NCBI GenBank assembly: GCA_965247395.1
Contig: OZ252012.1
Span: forward strand, 682,001 to 746,000
Origin: CAYRJD01 sp965247395
GTDB lineage: Bacteria; Actinomycetota; Acidimicrobiia; Acidimicrobiales; Poriferisodalaceae
Direction of reading: 5' to 3'
DNA: 64,000 nt
Made by a program: the position numbers and the translations under genes. The notes beneath the pieces are model-generated. The model was given only the letters and a program-made list of their open reading frames with translations, was not told the origin of the DNA and made no database searches. The number at the start of each line of letters is the position of its first letter. Positions within the stretch are counted from its first letter, which is position 1. Shown here piece by piece: positions 25,137 to 34,085 of the stretch.

Positions 25137-25198
25137 TGTGTTGTCACGTACAGGGTCTCCACGCGCTGAGAGCTAGGGGAATTAGGCAGAAAGCAGTC

Positions 25199-25765
25199 CT
25201 ACTGCCTAAAGCCCGGCTGGTGGAGCTGATTCCTGTCTTTTTCGGATAGCTCAACATCAGCTGGCACCAGTAGGTACACCTGGTTTGCGACCTTTGACAT
25301 ATCACCGCCCAGCCCGTAGCAAAGACCACTGGCGAAATCCAACAGCCTTCTAGCAAGATCGGGTCCCAACCCCTGCAAGTTCAAAATGATCGGCTGGCGA
25401 CTCATAAAGCGGTCAGCTACATGCTGAGCGTCGTCGAATGTTGTCGGGGCAATGACATGCGGCGATGCGGTAGTGACTGAGGTAGTGGAGGACGCAGCGG
25501 GCACCGGGCGGATGCCTGCATCCGCTGTTGCTGGAGTCGTCATGACTGTCGTGGGTTGCGAGGCATCATCAACCAACACCGGCCCGGCGTTAAACGGATT
25601 GACGTTGGTAACACCCTCCATCTCATATTCATGCTCAAACGGAGGTTGGTAGCCAGTTTGATCGTGTGTGGGCTGCATATCAGGTGTGTTTTGTGGGGCA
25701 TCTTCGTATGCACCCTCTGGTGCTAGTCCCAAGTACATGATCGTTCGTCGAAAGATTGATGCCAT
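25199..25765 (-). CDS. sepF: cell division protein SepF
   Basis: FtsZ-membrane tether used instead of FtsA in actinobacteria. MASIFRRTIMYLGL is the amphipathic membrane-binding helix, residues about 15-95 form a variable linker and the C-terminal domain (FDDAQHVADRFMSRQPIILNLQG; ARRLLDFASGLCYGLGG; VYLLVPADVELS) is the dimeric FtsZ-binding core. Position between yggS and yggT is standard. Confidence 0.96.
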   Translation of the reverse strand: MASIFRRTIMYLGLAPEGAYEDAPQNTPDMQPTHDQTGYQPPFEHEYEMEGVTNVNPFNAGPVLVDDASQPTTVMTTPATADAGIRPVPAASSTTSVTTASPHVIAPTTFDDAQHVADRFMSRQPIILNLQGLGPDLARRLLDFASGLCYGLGGDMSKVANQVYLLVPADVELSEKDRNQLHQPGFRQ

Positions 25766-25794
25766 CAGTCACCTTCCACCTTTAATCGGTCAGG

Positions 25795-26493
25795 CTAGTG
25801 GGTCTGCGGTCTTGGCCCGAACAGTGCTGTTCCTATGCGCAGCATCGTGCTACCCGCGGCGATGGCCTGTTCAAGATCTTCGCTCATCCCTATCGACCTG
25901 TGTAGCAATTCATGATCGTCAGCAAAACGGCGGACCTTCTCAAATGACGAGCGAGCCTTTTCGGGCGAGCCTTGCGCGCCGATTGCCATCACGCCGATTA
26001 CGTCAAGTCCGACATCGACCGTTTGTGCTAAGAGAGCGTCCGCTTGATCTAGCGAACAGCCACCTTGGGACGCTGCACCGCTCGCATTTAGTTGCAACAT
26101 GACGGCTGGCCTTATATCTACAGTTGTGCTGCGTTTTGCTATTTCAACCACCAGCGATGGGCGATCCACGCACTGCCACACATCAACTATCGGGGCTGCT
26201 ATGCGAACCTTGTTGGTCTGTAGATGTCCGATGAAGTGCACCTGAGTTTGAGATGAGACCTCGGTTGGAACCTCTTGCCATTTGCTGACTAGCTCTTGCG
26301 CGTAGTTCTCACCTACTTGTGTAAGTCCAACCGCATGTGCGGCGGCTATTGCCCAGGCTCCGAAGCCTTTTGTAACAGCTAGCACTTGGACTTTTGCCGG
26401 ATCACCACCTGCGTCCACAATGCGTGAGCGGATTTGTTCGAGGTGTTGATGAACAGCGTTGGCCTGTCCGGGGCTGGCCTGTCCGTCATTCAT
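25795..26493 (-). CDS. YggS family PLP homeostasis protein
   Basis: Monomeric PLP-binding TIM-barrel protein (PROSC family) involved in pyridoxal phosphate homeostasis. The lysine in VLAVTKGFG binds PLP. HFIGHLQTNKVR, MLQLNASG, VMAIGAQG and IGMSEDLEQAIAAGSTMLRIGTALFG are family blocks. The ATG overlaps the end of pgeF by 4 bases. Confidence 0.95.
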   Translation of the reverse strand: MNDGQASPGQANAVHQHLEQIRSRIVDAGGDPAKVQVLAVTKGFGAWAIAAAHAVGLTQVGENYAQELVSKWQEVPTEVSSQTQVHFIGHLQTNKVRIAAPIVDVWQCVDRPSLVVEIAKRSTTVDIRPAVMLQLNASGAASQGGCSLDQADALLAQTVDVGLDVIGVMAIGAQGSPEKARSSFEKVRRFADDHELLHRSIGMSEDLEQAIAAGSTMLRIGTALFGPRPQTH

Positions 26494-27170
26494 GCGGGTA
26501 CTCCAGCGACCAGCTCTACACCCATAGTCATGCGTTCAGTCTCGCCTCGGGCACGATGTGAGAAGTATCGATCTGCGTTAGCGGCGGTACAACTGCGCAA
26601 GTCATAGTCGAGCCGCACGCCGCTTTCGCTTAAGGCCACCAGAGTGGCCGCTCCAAGATCTAAAGCGGGGGCACCGCTAGCAGTGCTTGCTGCTATGTGT
26701 GATCCGTAGCGCTGCACAAGGTTGTCTAAGTCGCTGCGTCCGAACTCATAACGACCGGCATGGATGTACGGCCCAACGACTGCTCGTAGCCCGTTAACCC
26801 CGGCTTGTTCTAAGGCTGCGGCGGTTGCTTGTACAACACCAGCCAGAAGGCCTTTCCATCCGGCGTGTATCGCCGCTACCGCCGTTGTGTTGGGCCCAGC
26901 ACCGTAGATCGATATTGGTACGCAGTCCGCAGTACAAATAAGCAGTGCAGCACCTAGCTCGGTTGTCCAGGCAGCATCGGCGGGCTCGCCGCACCGGTCA
27001 CCCGGCTTGTTGACATGTACTACTTCACGCCCGTGCTCCTGGTTCAGCCAGGTTTCGTCAGCGCTAGCAATGCTGTCGGCACCGATAATGCCGTCGGCAT
27101 GATCATCTCGTTCGCTAAACCAGATGCGGCAGTTGACCTCGGCTGCTACACGGCGGTGCAGAACTAGCAC
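26490..27170 (-). CDS. pgeF: peptidoglycan editing factor PgeF / polyphenol oxidase (YfiH) family
   Basis: Copper/zinc-binding purine-nucleoside phosphorylase-like protein (laccase domain) of the YfiH family, linked in other bacteria to excluding wrong amino acids from peptidoglycan precursors or to purine nucleoside processing. Metal ligands are in QEHGREVVHV, ICTADCVPISIYG and AIHAGWKGLLAGVV. Near the start FSERDDHADG is the usual N-terminal block. It lies between ftsZ and yggS, a conserved order in actinobacteria. Confidence 0.93.
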   Translation of the reverse strand: MLVLHRRVAAEVNCRIWFSERDDHADGIIGADSIASADETWLNQEHGREVVHVNKPGDRCGEPADAAWTTELGAALLICTADCVPISIYGAGPNTTAVAAIHAGWKGLLAGVVQATAAALEQAGVNGLRAVVGPYIHAGRYEFGRSDLDNLVQRYGSHIAASTASGAPALDLGAATLVALSESGVRLDYDLRSCTAANADRYFSHRARGETERMTMGVELVAGVPA

Positions 27171-27182
27171 GACCGTAGCTGG

Positions 27183-28259
27183 CTAGCGCAAGAATTTTGG
27201 TACGTCGAAGTCGTCGTCTTCGAACGCAAAGTCCTTGCCGTTTGAAGACCACAAATTTTCATCCTCACCGATGTCAGCCATAGGGGTAGAGAGCAATCCG
27301 TCGTCGCCAGAGCTTCCGCGACCAAAACCAGCCGCGATCACCGTGACCCTTATCTCATCTCCCAAACTGTCGTCAATAACGGTGCCAAAGATGATGTGAC
27401 AATCAGAGCTGCAGTGTTCTTGAACCGTTTGAGCGGCTTCGTTTACCTCAAAAAGCGTCAGATCTGGGCCTGCGGCAATGTTGAGCAATACCCCGCGCGC
27501 GCCAGCTATCGACTCATCCATCAGCTCGCTTTCAACCGCCGAACGAGCAGCGTTTACCGCGCGGTTGTCGCCATGCGCTGTTCCTATGCCCATGAGAGCC
27601 GTGCCAGCGTCGGCCATGATCATGCGCACATCTGCAAAATCGGTATTTATTAAGCCGGGCGTTGTGATCAGTCCCGCAATGCCTGACACGCCAGCAAACA
27701 GCACATCATCGGCCATGCGGAATGCGTCCAGCATCGATGTCTGTTGCGTCGCCATCGACAGAAGCCGATCGTTTGGGATCACAATCATGGTGTCGACCTT
27801 CTCACGCAAAGCTTCAATGCCCTGATCGGCTTGGAGCTGACGACGCTTGCCCTCAAACCCAAATGGTCGAGTAACAACACCGATCGTGAGCGCACCCAAC
27901 TGACGGGCGATGTCGGCCACGATTGGAGCAGCACCTGTGCCGGTTCCCCCACCCTCGCCCGCGGTGATGAACACCATGTCGGAACCCTTTAGAGCTTGCT
28001 CTATGTCTTCGCTGTGCTCTGAGGCAGCTCGCTCACCAAGCTCAGGATCGCTCCCAGCTCCAAGACCTTTGGTGGTTTCCCGTCCAATATCAAGCGTTAC
28101 CTGAGCATCGCTCAGCATTAGTGCTTGGGCGTCTGTGTTGACTGCGATGGTTTCAATGCCCGGGATGGCACCTTCAATCATGCGATTAACAGCATTGGAG
28201 CCACCACCCCCGATACCGATAACTCTGATTGTGACCATGTAGGTCGATGGCATGCTCAT
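27183..28259 (-). CDS. ftsZ: cell division GTPase FtsZ
   Basis: Tubulin homologue that builds the Z ring. GIGGGGSNAVNRMIE and the tubulin signature GEGGGTGTGAAP (about residues 101-112) bind GTP; the T7 loop NTDFADVRMIM holds the catalytic aspartates. The C-terminal tail ends DFDVPKFLR, the conserved peptide bound by SepF and FtsW. The ATG at 28259 has a Shine-Dalgarno AAGGAG nine bases upstream. 358 residues with a short linker, normal for the class. Confidence 0.98.
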   Translation of the reverse strand: MSMPSTYMVTIRVIGIGGGGSNAVNRMIEGAIPGIETIAVNTDAQALMLSDAQVTLDIGRETTKGLGAGSDPELGERAASEHSEDIEQALKGSDMVFITAGEGGGTGTGAAPIVADIARQLGALTIGVVTRPFGFEGKRRQLQADQGIEALREKVDTMIVIPNDRLLSMATQQTSMLDAFRMADDVLFAGVSGIAGLITTPGLINTDFADVRMIMADAGTALMGIGTAHGDNRAVNAARSAVESELMDESIAGARGVLLNIAAGPDLTLFEVNEAAQTVQEHCSSDCHIIFGTVIDDSLGDEIRVTVIAAGFGRGSSGDDGLLSTPMADIGEDENLWSSNGKDFAFEDDDFDVPKFLR

Positions 28260-28317
28260 ACCGCTCCTTGTGCCGCCACCGTGGCAAGCCTAAGCAGGCT
28301 GACTATTTGAGGCAAAC

Positions 28318-29097
28318 TCAACTTGCCAGCTCTCTCAGTTCTCTCACCACAGGTAGATACGGCACCGAGACGTCAAGCTCTAGGACACGGCCTGAGCGAG
28401 ACTCCCCTTCGAGCTCGTCAAGCCCTAACTCGTCAAGCAGGGTCATGAGGGAAGCAAGCTTTGCCACTAGTTGAGTCTCGTCGCCCAATGCCACACGATC
28501 GCCCGATGCCAGATCCAGCCAGATGTCGTTTCTTTGATCGAACCAGACCTGATCGTGTGCCACACCGGACAGCCTCAAGGCAATGATGATGTCAAACAGC
28601 GGTTTGGTGTCGGCTGGTAGGTATTCGCCCGTTTCGCCTGCGGCGACTATTCCTAGCACGCTCGCAAACGCCGGTGGAGAGCTCAGTGGCTCACTAAGCA
28701 CACGGCCCTCATGGGAAACCATCACCCACTCACCTGAGCCATTCAGCGCCAGAGCAACTGGACGCTGCTCGGTTACTCGCACGGTAACAATGCCGTTCCA
28801 CTCACGCGAAAACGATGCACTCTCAAACCAGGTCAACCTTTCGAGGGCTTCATGAGCGGGACCAAAATTAAGCCTTATCAGTGCTACTCCGGGGCCGAAA
28901 TTGAGACTGCCCTCTACCTCGTCCAGGGTTAAGCGGTGCAGTCCGACTATGTCAACACGCTCGACATCGGCCAGTGGAGAGAAAGCGAGCCCTGCCAAAG
29001 TCGCCACTGTTAATACCGTCAAGATCGTCAACCTGAGAACCCAACGACTGGCGTGGCCGGTGGCTTGGAGCGCTTGGTTAGCGGTTTGCGAAGCCAA
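28318..29097 (-). CDS. ftsQ: cell division protein FtsQ
   Basis: Single-pass divisome protein. TM segment LRLTILTVLTVATLAGLAF near residue 25, then the POTRA domain (VERVDIVGLHRLTLDEVEG) and the beta domain with WNGIVTVRVTEQRPVAL. The start is a TTG inside the end of murB (20-base overlap). Length 259. Confidence 0.92.
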   Translation of the reverse strand: MASQTANQALQATGHASRWVLRLTILTVLTVATLAGLAFSPLADVERVDIVGLHRLTLDEVEGSLNFGPGVALIRLNFGPAHEALERLTWFESASFSREWNGIVTVRVTEQRPVALALNGSGEWVMVSHEGRVLSEPLSSPPAFASVLGIVAAGETGEYLPADTKPLFDIIIALRLSGVAHDQVWFDQRNDIWLDLASGDRVALGDETQLVAKLASLMTLLDELGLDELEGESRSGRVLELDVSVPYLPVVRELRELAS

Positions 29098-30055
29098 CGA
29101 AACGCATCTCGATGCTTAGGCGCACTCCAGTGCTCTCATGAACACGTTGCGAAATGAGATCAATCAGCTCGACCACATCGGCTGCATTGCCGTTTGGATC
29201 AGCCACGATGAAGTTGGCGTGTACCTCTGAAACATGGGCACAGCCAACTCTTAGTCCCTTTAGACCTAGTCGATCGATGAGAGCTCCGGCGCTCTCAGCA
29301 GGGCCATTAGCAGAGACAGGTGGGTTCTTGAACACCGAGCCAGCGTTCTGGCCGCCAGGCTGGTTTTGACGCCGCCAGGCAGCAATCTCTTTCAACTCCT
29401 GCTGGGCTTGCTCAATAGCGACTTGTTGGCACTTAAAGCTCGCAGAAGTAACCACCTGGTGAGGTCCTATAGCGCTGTTGCGGTATTCCAGGCTTAGCCG
29501 TTTTGTGTCCCATTCAGTGATTTGCGAATTGGATAGATCGAACACGGTCGCGCTCAAAATGCACGAAGCGATGTCACTGCCGTGTCCGCCAGCATTCATG
29601 CGAACCGCTCCACCGACACTGCCAGGCACACCGACCGACCAACCCAGGCCTCCCAGCGAGCGAGCAGCGCACTGGCGTGCCAGCACCGGCAGCGGAACCG
29701 CAGCTCCGGCGCTCACAACGCAATGAGTCTGTGCTCGTGTTGGTGCTTTAGCTGGCTCGGCATTGTTCGGCCAGTTGATCTCTGCAAAGCCTTCTCCTAA
29801 GTGAACCGCAATGCCGTCAAAACCTGTGTCTGCCACGAGCATGTTTGAACCGAGTCCCACGAACAAGACCGGCAGCCCTGTGCGTTGCGCTGTCTCAGCC
29901 AGTAGTCGTAAGTCATCCATGTCCTGCGCTGTGAAGCCAACTGCTGCGGTGCCTCCGACTCGATAGGTGGTGCGAGCACCGAGCGGGACATCCCGGGCGG
30001 CTTTCGCACCTAAGCCAGTAAGGGCAACCTCAACTGCGGCCGAATCGGTAATCAC
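29078..30055 (-). CDS. murB: UDP-N-acetylenolpyruvoylglucosamine reductase
   Basis: FAD enzyme making UDP-MurNAc. TTYRVGGTAAV, SNMLVADTGF and SVGVPGSVGGAVRMNAGGHG are the FAD-binding blocks; the catalytic Ser is in NAGSVFKNP. FIVADPNGNAADVVELI is the C-terminal block. It is a type II-like short enzyme of 325 residues. Its GTG overlaps the murC stop as GTGA. Confidence 0.96.
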   Translation of the reverse strand: MITDSAAVEVALTGLGAKAARDVPLGARTTYRVGGTAAVGFTAQDMDDLRLLAETAQRTGLPVLFVGLGSNMLVADTGFDGIAVHLGEGFAEINWPNNAEPAKAPTRAQTHCVVSAGAAVPLPVLARQCAARSLGGLGWSVGVPGSVGGAVRMNAGGHGSDIASCILSATVFDLSNSQITEWDTKRLSLEYRNSAIGPHQVVTSASFKCQQVAIEQAQQELKEIAAWRRQNQPGGQNAGSVFKNPPVSANGPAESAGALIDRLGLKGLRVGCAHVSEVHANFIVADPNGNAADVVELIDLISQRVHESTGVRLSIEMRFVGFANR

Positions 30056-31527
30056 GCGTTCAGCAGTTCCTCCGGGAGAGTTGTGAGGTCACCCGCTCCC
30101 AGCGTTAGGCAGAGGTCGCCTGGCCTGAGGGTGCTTTCAAGATATGACCTCAGATCAGACCAAGCAGGGATGTAGGCAACCTGGGCATATGGATGATGAT
30201 CTAATACCGCTCGCATGATCAGATCGCCTGTGATGCCCGGTTGCGGCTGCTCGCCGGCTGAGTAAATGCTGGTTAAAACAACTAAATCGGCCTGCTCAAA
30301 CGAGTCCGCAAAATCTTGCCAGAGCGAAGCGGTACGGCTGTAGCGATGTGGTTGAAACACCGCTACCACACGTTGGTAATCACCATCGCACGCCGCAGCT
30401 ATCGCGGCGGCAACCTCTGTCGGTAGATGGGCATAGTCGTCTATGAAGGTGATTCCGTTTACCTCACCGCGTCGTTCAAAGCGTCGTGCAACTCCGCCGA
30501 AGCGATTCAGAGTTTCGCGAACCGGCTCGATTTGCGCTGATAGTTCGACCGCTAACCCAATCGCTCCGGCCGCGTTCATCGCGTTGTGCAGACCCGGCAA
30601 CGGCAAGGTGAACCGCCCAAGTGAAGAGCGCTTTGGTGTGTTCTTCGTGCTTGCGCTGGTGTCCCTAGTGCTTGCGTTTGTTTTAGAACCAGACCTAGGC
30701 GCTAACACATCAAAACTCACACCCTGCCGATTACTGCGTACCTCACTGACCTGGTAGTCAGCATCCTGATGACAGCCATAAGTAACAATGCGCGTGCTCG
30801 TTGACTGGCCAGGGGTTTCTTGCGTGGCTTGTAGTAGCTGCGTTAGGGCGCGCGTTTGTGGGTCATCAATGCACAGCACCGCTAGTTCGGCCGCGGCCGT
30901 AAACCGTTCAAACGCTTCATAAAGAGCCTCTTTGGTGCCGTAATAGCCAAGATGGTCGGGCTCAATGTTGGTTACTAGCACTATCGGGGCATTCAACATC
31001 AAAAAAGTGCCGTCGGATTCATCGGCTTCAACGACGAACAACTCCCCCTCCATATCCCACACCGCGCTCGAACCGATCTCATTTAAGTCACCGCCAACCA
31101 AGAACGACGGCTGCAGTTCGGCACTCACCAGACACAAAGACAGCATTGAAGAAGTAGTGGTCTTGCCGTGCGTTCCGGCAACGGCGATGGTTCGCTTGAG
31201 ATCGCAGATGGCTCGCAAGATCTCGGCTCGCTGCCAAACCGGGATGCCCCGATCACGGGCGCTCTCAAGCTCTGGATTGTTGGCTGCGATGGCGGTGGAG
31301 TGTGCGACTACATCAACATCTCCAACGTTGCTGCCAGCGTGACCGATGCTGATCTGCGCACCCATGGCGCGCAGCCGTGTGATGCCGAGCGATTCTCGCA
31401 GGTCGCTGCCGGTTACCTGGTGGCCCATCTCAGCAAGCACCACACCAATGGCGTTCATACCCGCACCGCCTGCTCCAACTATGTGAATCGCTAGCGGCTC
31501 TGTGAGGTTTATGTTCGGAGTGTTCAT
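30052..31527 (-). CDS. murC: UDP-N-acetylmuramate-L-alanine ligase
   Basis: First amino-acid ligase of the stem peptide. Rossmann IHIVGAGGAGMNAIG, ATP loop AVAGTHGKTTTSSML, EADESDGTF and HLGYYG blocks, then FIDDYAHLPTEVAAAI and VFQPHRYSRT of the C-terminal domain. At about residue 285 an insertion KTNASTRDTSASTKNTPKRSS interrupts the domain, encoded by two 21-bp repeats. Start overlaps murG's end by 4 bases. Confidence 0.97.
   Translation of the reverse strand: MNTPNINLTEPLAIHIVGAGGAGMNAIGVVLAEMGHQVTGSDLRESLGITRLRAMGAQISIGHAGSNVGDVDVVAHSTAIAANNPELESARDRGIPVWQRAEILRAICDLKRTIAVAGTHGKTTTSSMLSLCLVSAELQPSFLVGGDLNEIGSSAVWDMEGELFVVEADESDGTFLMLNAPIVLVTNIEPDHLGYYGTKEALYEAFERFTAAAELAVLCIDDPQTRALTQLLQATQETPGQSTSTRIVTYGCHQDADYQVSEVRSNRQGVSFDVLAPRSGSKTNASTRDTSASTKNTPKRSSLGRFTLPLPGLHNAMNAAGAIGLAVELSAQIEPVRETLNRFGGVARRFERRGEVNGITFIDDYAHLPTEVAAAIAAACDGDYQRVVAVFQPHRYSRTASLWQDFADSFEQADLVVLTSIYSAGEQPQPGITGDLIMRAVLDHHPYAQVAYIPAWSDLRSYLESTLRPGDLCLTLGAGDLTTLPEELLNA
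30638..30679. repeat. two 21-bp tandem units in murC
   Basis: gtgttcttcgtgcttgcgct(g) at 30638 and gtgtccctagtgcttgcgtt(t) at 30659 give the linker STRDTSASTKNT in MurC on the minus strand. Confidence 0.65.
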
Positions 31528-32810
31528 GGCTGGTTATCTGACTGGCTAGCCGGACCTGCTGAGTCTGGGCCTGCTGCGGTGACTGAGCGGGGAATTTGCT
31601 TGGCGAATTTGATTGCCAACTGCGCTACTTGATGAGCCGACTGCGGGTTTGAAAAGCTGGCTGAACAAGAGGCATTGTTTGGTGCAGTCTGGCGTGCGGT
31701 TAAACCCGCGGTAATTTCAGATAACAACCTCTCAGCGTCAAGTTCGGCGTCGTTAACGATTTTGGCTTGGCCCGCAGTTACCAAGGCCTCTGCGTTACGC
31801 CGTTGGTGGTCGTTAGGTGCTCCCGGCAATGGCACAAGCACAGCCCGTTTTGTCAACACACTGAGCTCGGCCACAGTTGAAGCACCTGCGCGACATACAA
31901 CCAAATCGGCCGCCGCCAGCGCTACAGGCAGGCTGTCGTCGTAGGGCACGGCGCGGTAGATCGTCTGGTCTTGTGTTCGCGCGATAGCTGGGCGTTCGCC
32001 CCAGTCGCGCTGGCCAACCACGTGATAAATGAACGGTTGGTTAGTTGTTGGCTTTGTGCTGGTTGCGTCCGGCGCTGCAAGCAGCTCAAGTACCTGCCAT
32101 GTCGCTTGGTTGATTCTGAACGAGCCCAAGGAACCGCCAAAAACCACTACCGCTGGTCGGTCAGACCAACCCAGCTCGTCGCGCAATACGCGGCGTTGGT
32201 TAGTGTCCCCTGGCGCTACGGACGCATCTCCTGGAGCTACTGAAGCATTTGCCAGTGCGACTACCTCTGCTCGCACTGGATTGCCGGTCAGTATCTCTTT
32301 ACGTAACCCCGTACCCAAGACCGGCACAGCTGCGGCCTTGGCAAAGCGGCTAAGCAGGCGATTAGAGACCGAGGCCGCTGCGTTTTGCTCAATCAAGACA
32401 AGAGGCACTCGCCACACAATCGCTCCAATAGATCCCGGCAAGGCCGCATACCCACCTAGCGACAACACAATCGCTGGGCGAAATTTTCTCACTAGTCGAA
32501 TCCCTTTAGTGATTCCTCTCATAAGCGCCCATACCGCAAGCAGGTTTTTGCCATTAATGCCGCGGGTCATTCCGCGACGATTTATGCCACGCCCTGGTAA
32601 TGCCGTCAAGCCAAAACCAGCCGCTGACACCAGCTCTGCGTCTAGGCCTCGGGCGCTGCCGACAAAGTGGATTTGCTCACGAGGCCAGCCAAGTTCGGTA
32701 AGAGCCTGCGCCACAGCTAAGCCTGGAACTATGTGTCCGGCTGTCCCACCACCAGCAATCAAAGCTGAGTCGGCGCGAGCCAGACTGTTACAACCGTTAT
32801 GACCGGCCAT
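31524..32810 (-). CDS. murG: UDP-GlcNAc:lipid I N-acetylglucosaminyltransferase
   Basis: GT28 glycosyltransferase making lipid II on the inner face of the membrane. IAGGGTAGHIVPGLAVAQAL, PLVLIEQNAAASVSNRLL, VVFGGSLGSFRINQ and VCRAGASTVAELSVLTKRAVLVPLPGAPNDHQRRNA are family blocks. The N-terminal about 14 residues and a C-terminal tail of about 25 residues are extra. A linker ASVAPGDASVAPGDTNQ (about residue 180) is encoded by two 21-bp repeats, and the tail overlies 14-bp repeats at 31528. Confidence 0.97.
   Translation of the reverse strand: MAGHNGCNSLARADSALIAGGGTAGHIVPGLAVAQALTELGWPREQIHFVGSARGLDAELVSAAGFGLTALPGRGINRRGMTRGINGKNLLAVWALMRGITKGIRLVRKFRPAIVLSLGGYAALPGSIGAIVWRVPLVLIEQNAAASVSNRLLSRFAKAAAVPVLGTGLRKEILTGNPVRAEVVALANASVAPGDASVAPGDTNQRRVLRDELGWSDRPAVVVFGGSLGSFRINQATWQVLELLAAPDATSTKPTTNQPFIYHVVGQRDWGERPAIARTQDQTIYRAVPYDDSLPVALAAADLVVCRAGASTVAELSVLTKRAVLVPLPGAPNDHQRRNAEALVTAGQAKIVNDAELDAERLLSEITAGLTARQTAPNNASCSASFSNPQSAHQVAQLAIKFAKQIPRSVTAAGPDSAGPASQSDNQP
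31528..31583. repeat. 14-bp periodic units in the murG 3' end
   Basis: ggctggttatctga, ctggctagccggac, ctgctgagtctggg and cctgctgcggtgac follow at 14-bp spacing. Unlike the other 14-bp arrays this one lies in coding sequence, the low-complexity tail of MurG. Degenerate, so only moderately supported. Confidence 0.4.
32209..32250. repeat. two 21-bp tandem units in murG
   Basis: cctggcgctacggacgcatc(t) at 32209 and cctggagctactgaagcatt(t) at 32230 encode the heptapeptide repeat ASVAPGD, ASVAPGD on the minus strand. Confidence 0.8.
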
Positions 32811-32813
32811 TGG

Positions 32814-34085
32814 TCAAGTCGAATTCTTAGCAATGCTCAAGAGCATGCCGGCTGCTGCTGAGTTCACAAGCAAGGAAGACGATCCATACGACAAAAACGG
32901 CAAGGTGACCCCACTAATGGGCAATACGCCGAGCGCTCCGCCGATATTTACGAAGGTTTGCAGCATGAACCAGATAGTGATGCCAGACGCCATCAGGGAA
33001 CCAAAAATGTCTGGCACGCGCCGGGCGGTACCGAAACCCAAGACTCCTAGCAGTGTCAGCAACGCCAGGACCATCACCCCACCTAGAAAACCCATCTCTT
33101 CGCCGATAATCACGAAAATAAAATCCGTGTGAGCATTGGGCACCCAGCCCCACTTGGCCTGACCAGCGCCCAAGCCTGACCCTGTTACCCCGCCTTGGGC
33201 CAGCCCCACCAGGTTCTGGAAGGCCTGATAACCCGCACCCAGACGCTCTTCGGTCGGATTCAAAAAACCGATAAGGCGTGAGCGCCGATAACCAGCAGAT
33301 ACAAACAAAATCGCGATAACCGGAACTGCGTATAGCCCTAACCGGAGCAGATAACGACTCGGCACGCCCACGGCGAATATCATCCCGGCCGCAATAGCAA
33401 CCAAGATCAGCGTGGTACCTAGGTCGGGTTGCAGCAGCACCAAAGCGCAGCCTCCCCCTAAGACGAGTAGCAACGGCCGCAGGCTGCGGTGGCTGACCGC
33501 CAACTCGTGGTAGTGCCGTTCAAGAAAAGCTGCCACGGCAATCACCACCGCAAGCTTCGCTATCTCTGATGGCTGCACATGAAAGAAGCCAAAATCCAGC
33601 CAACGTTTTGATCCGTAAACCGTGTCCCCTACCAGCAGCACGGCTACCAGCAGCATCATGCTCACTGCGACTATCGGAATCGCAAGACGCCGCCAAAACT
33701 GATAGTCAATGCCGAGAGTCACCAGCAGCACGATCACCGCTAACCCAACCGAGTAAAGGTGCCTGCGGAAATAAAGCAACGGTTCCCCACCGTGATTTAT
33801 GCCGACAATCGGGGAGGCTGACAGCACCATCACGACGCCTGTGAGCATCAGCACCAACACCACTGCCAGCAGCGTCACATAGTGAAGTGAAGGGCCGCTG
33901 CGTGGAGAAGTGCGGGTTGATCGTGGCGCGTTTCGCACAGGCGGGCGCGAGCGCAAGAGAGGCTGCGCTGGCCTGACGTTGTGAATGGCGTTCTGAGCTG
34001 CTCCAGTTGGGCGTCCTGTTGAGTGGCCGCCGAACGATGTTGTAGCTGACCTAGTGGATTGGGAGCGGTTTCTACGGTTAGGCAT
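32814..34085 (-). CDS. ftsW: septal peptidoglycan glycosyltransferase FtsW
   Basis: SEDS-family lipid II polymerase with about ten transmembrane segments. GGHSTG is part of an Arg/Pro-rich cytoplasmic N-terminus of about 65 residues; the core includes YGSKRWLDFGFFHVQPSEIAKLAVV, LLQPDLGTTLILV and the catalytic-loop region GLGAGQAKWGWVPNAHTDFIFVIIGEEMGF. The ATG at 34085 overlaps the murD stop by 8 bases (atgcctaa); a GTG six codons upstream is less likely. Confidence 0.96.
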   Translation of the reverse strand: MPNRRNRSQSTRSATTSFGGHSTGRPTGAAQNAIHNVRPAQPLLRSRPPVRNAPRSTRTSPRSGPSLHYVTLLAVVLVLMLTGVVMVLSASPIVGINHGGEPLLYFRRHLYSVGLAVIVLLVTLGIDYQFWRRLAIPIVAVSMMLLVAVLLVGDTVYGSKRWLDFGFFHVQPSEIAKLAVVIAVAAFLERHYHELAVSHRSLRPLLLVLGGGCALVLLQPDLGTTLILVAIAAGMIFAVGVPSRYLLRLGLYAVPVIAILFVSAGYRRSRLIGFLNPTEERLGAGYQAFQNLVGLAQGGVTGSGLGAGQAKWGWVPNAHTDFIFVIIGEEMGFLGGVMVLALLTLLGVLGFGTARRVPDIFGSLMASGITIWFMLQTFVNIGGALGVLPISGVTLPFLSYGSSSLLVNSAAAGMLLSIAKNST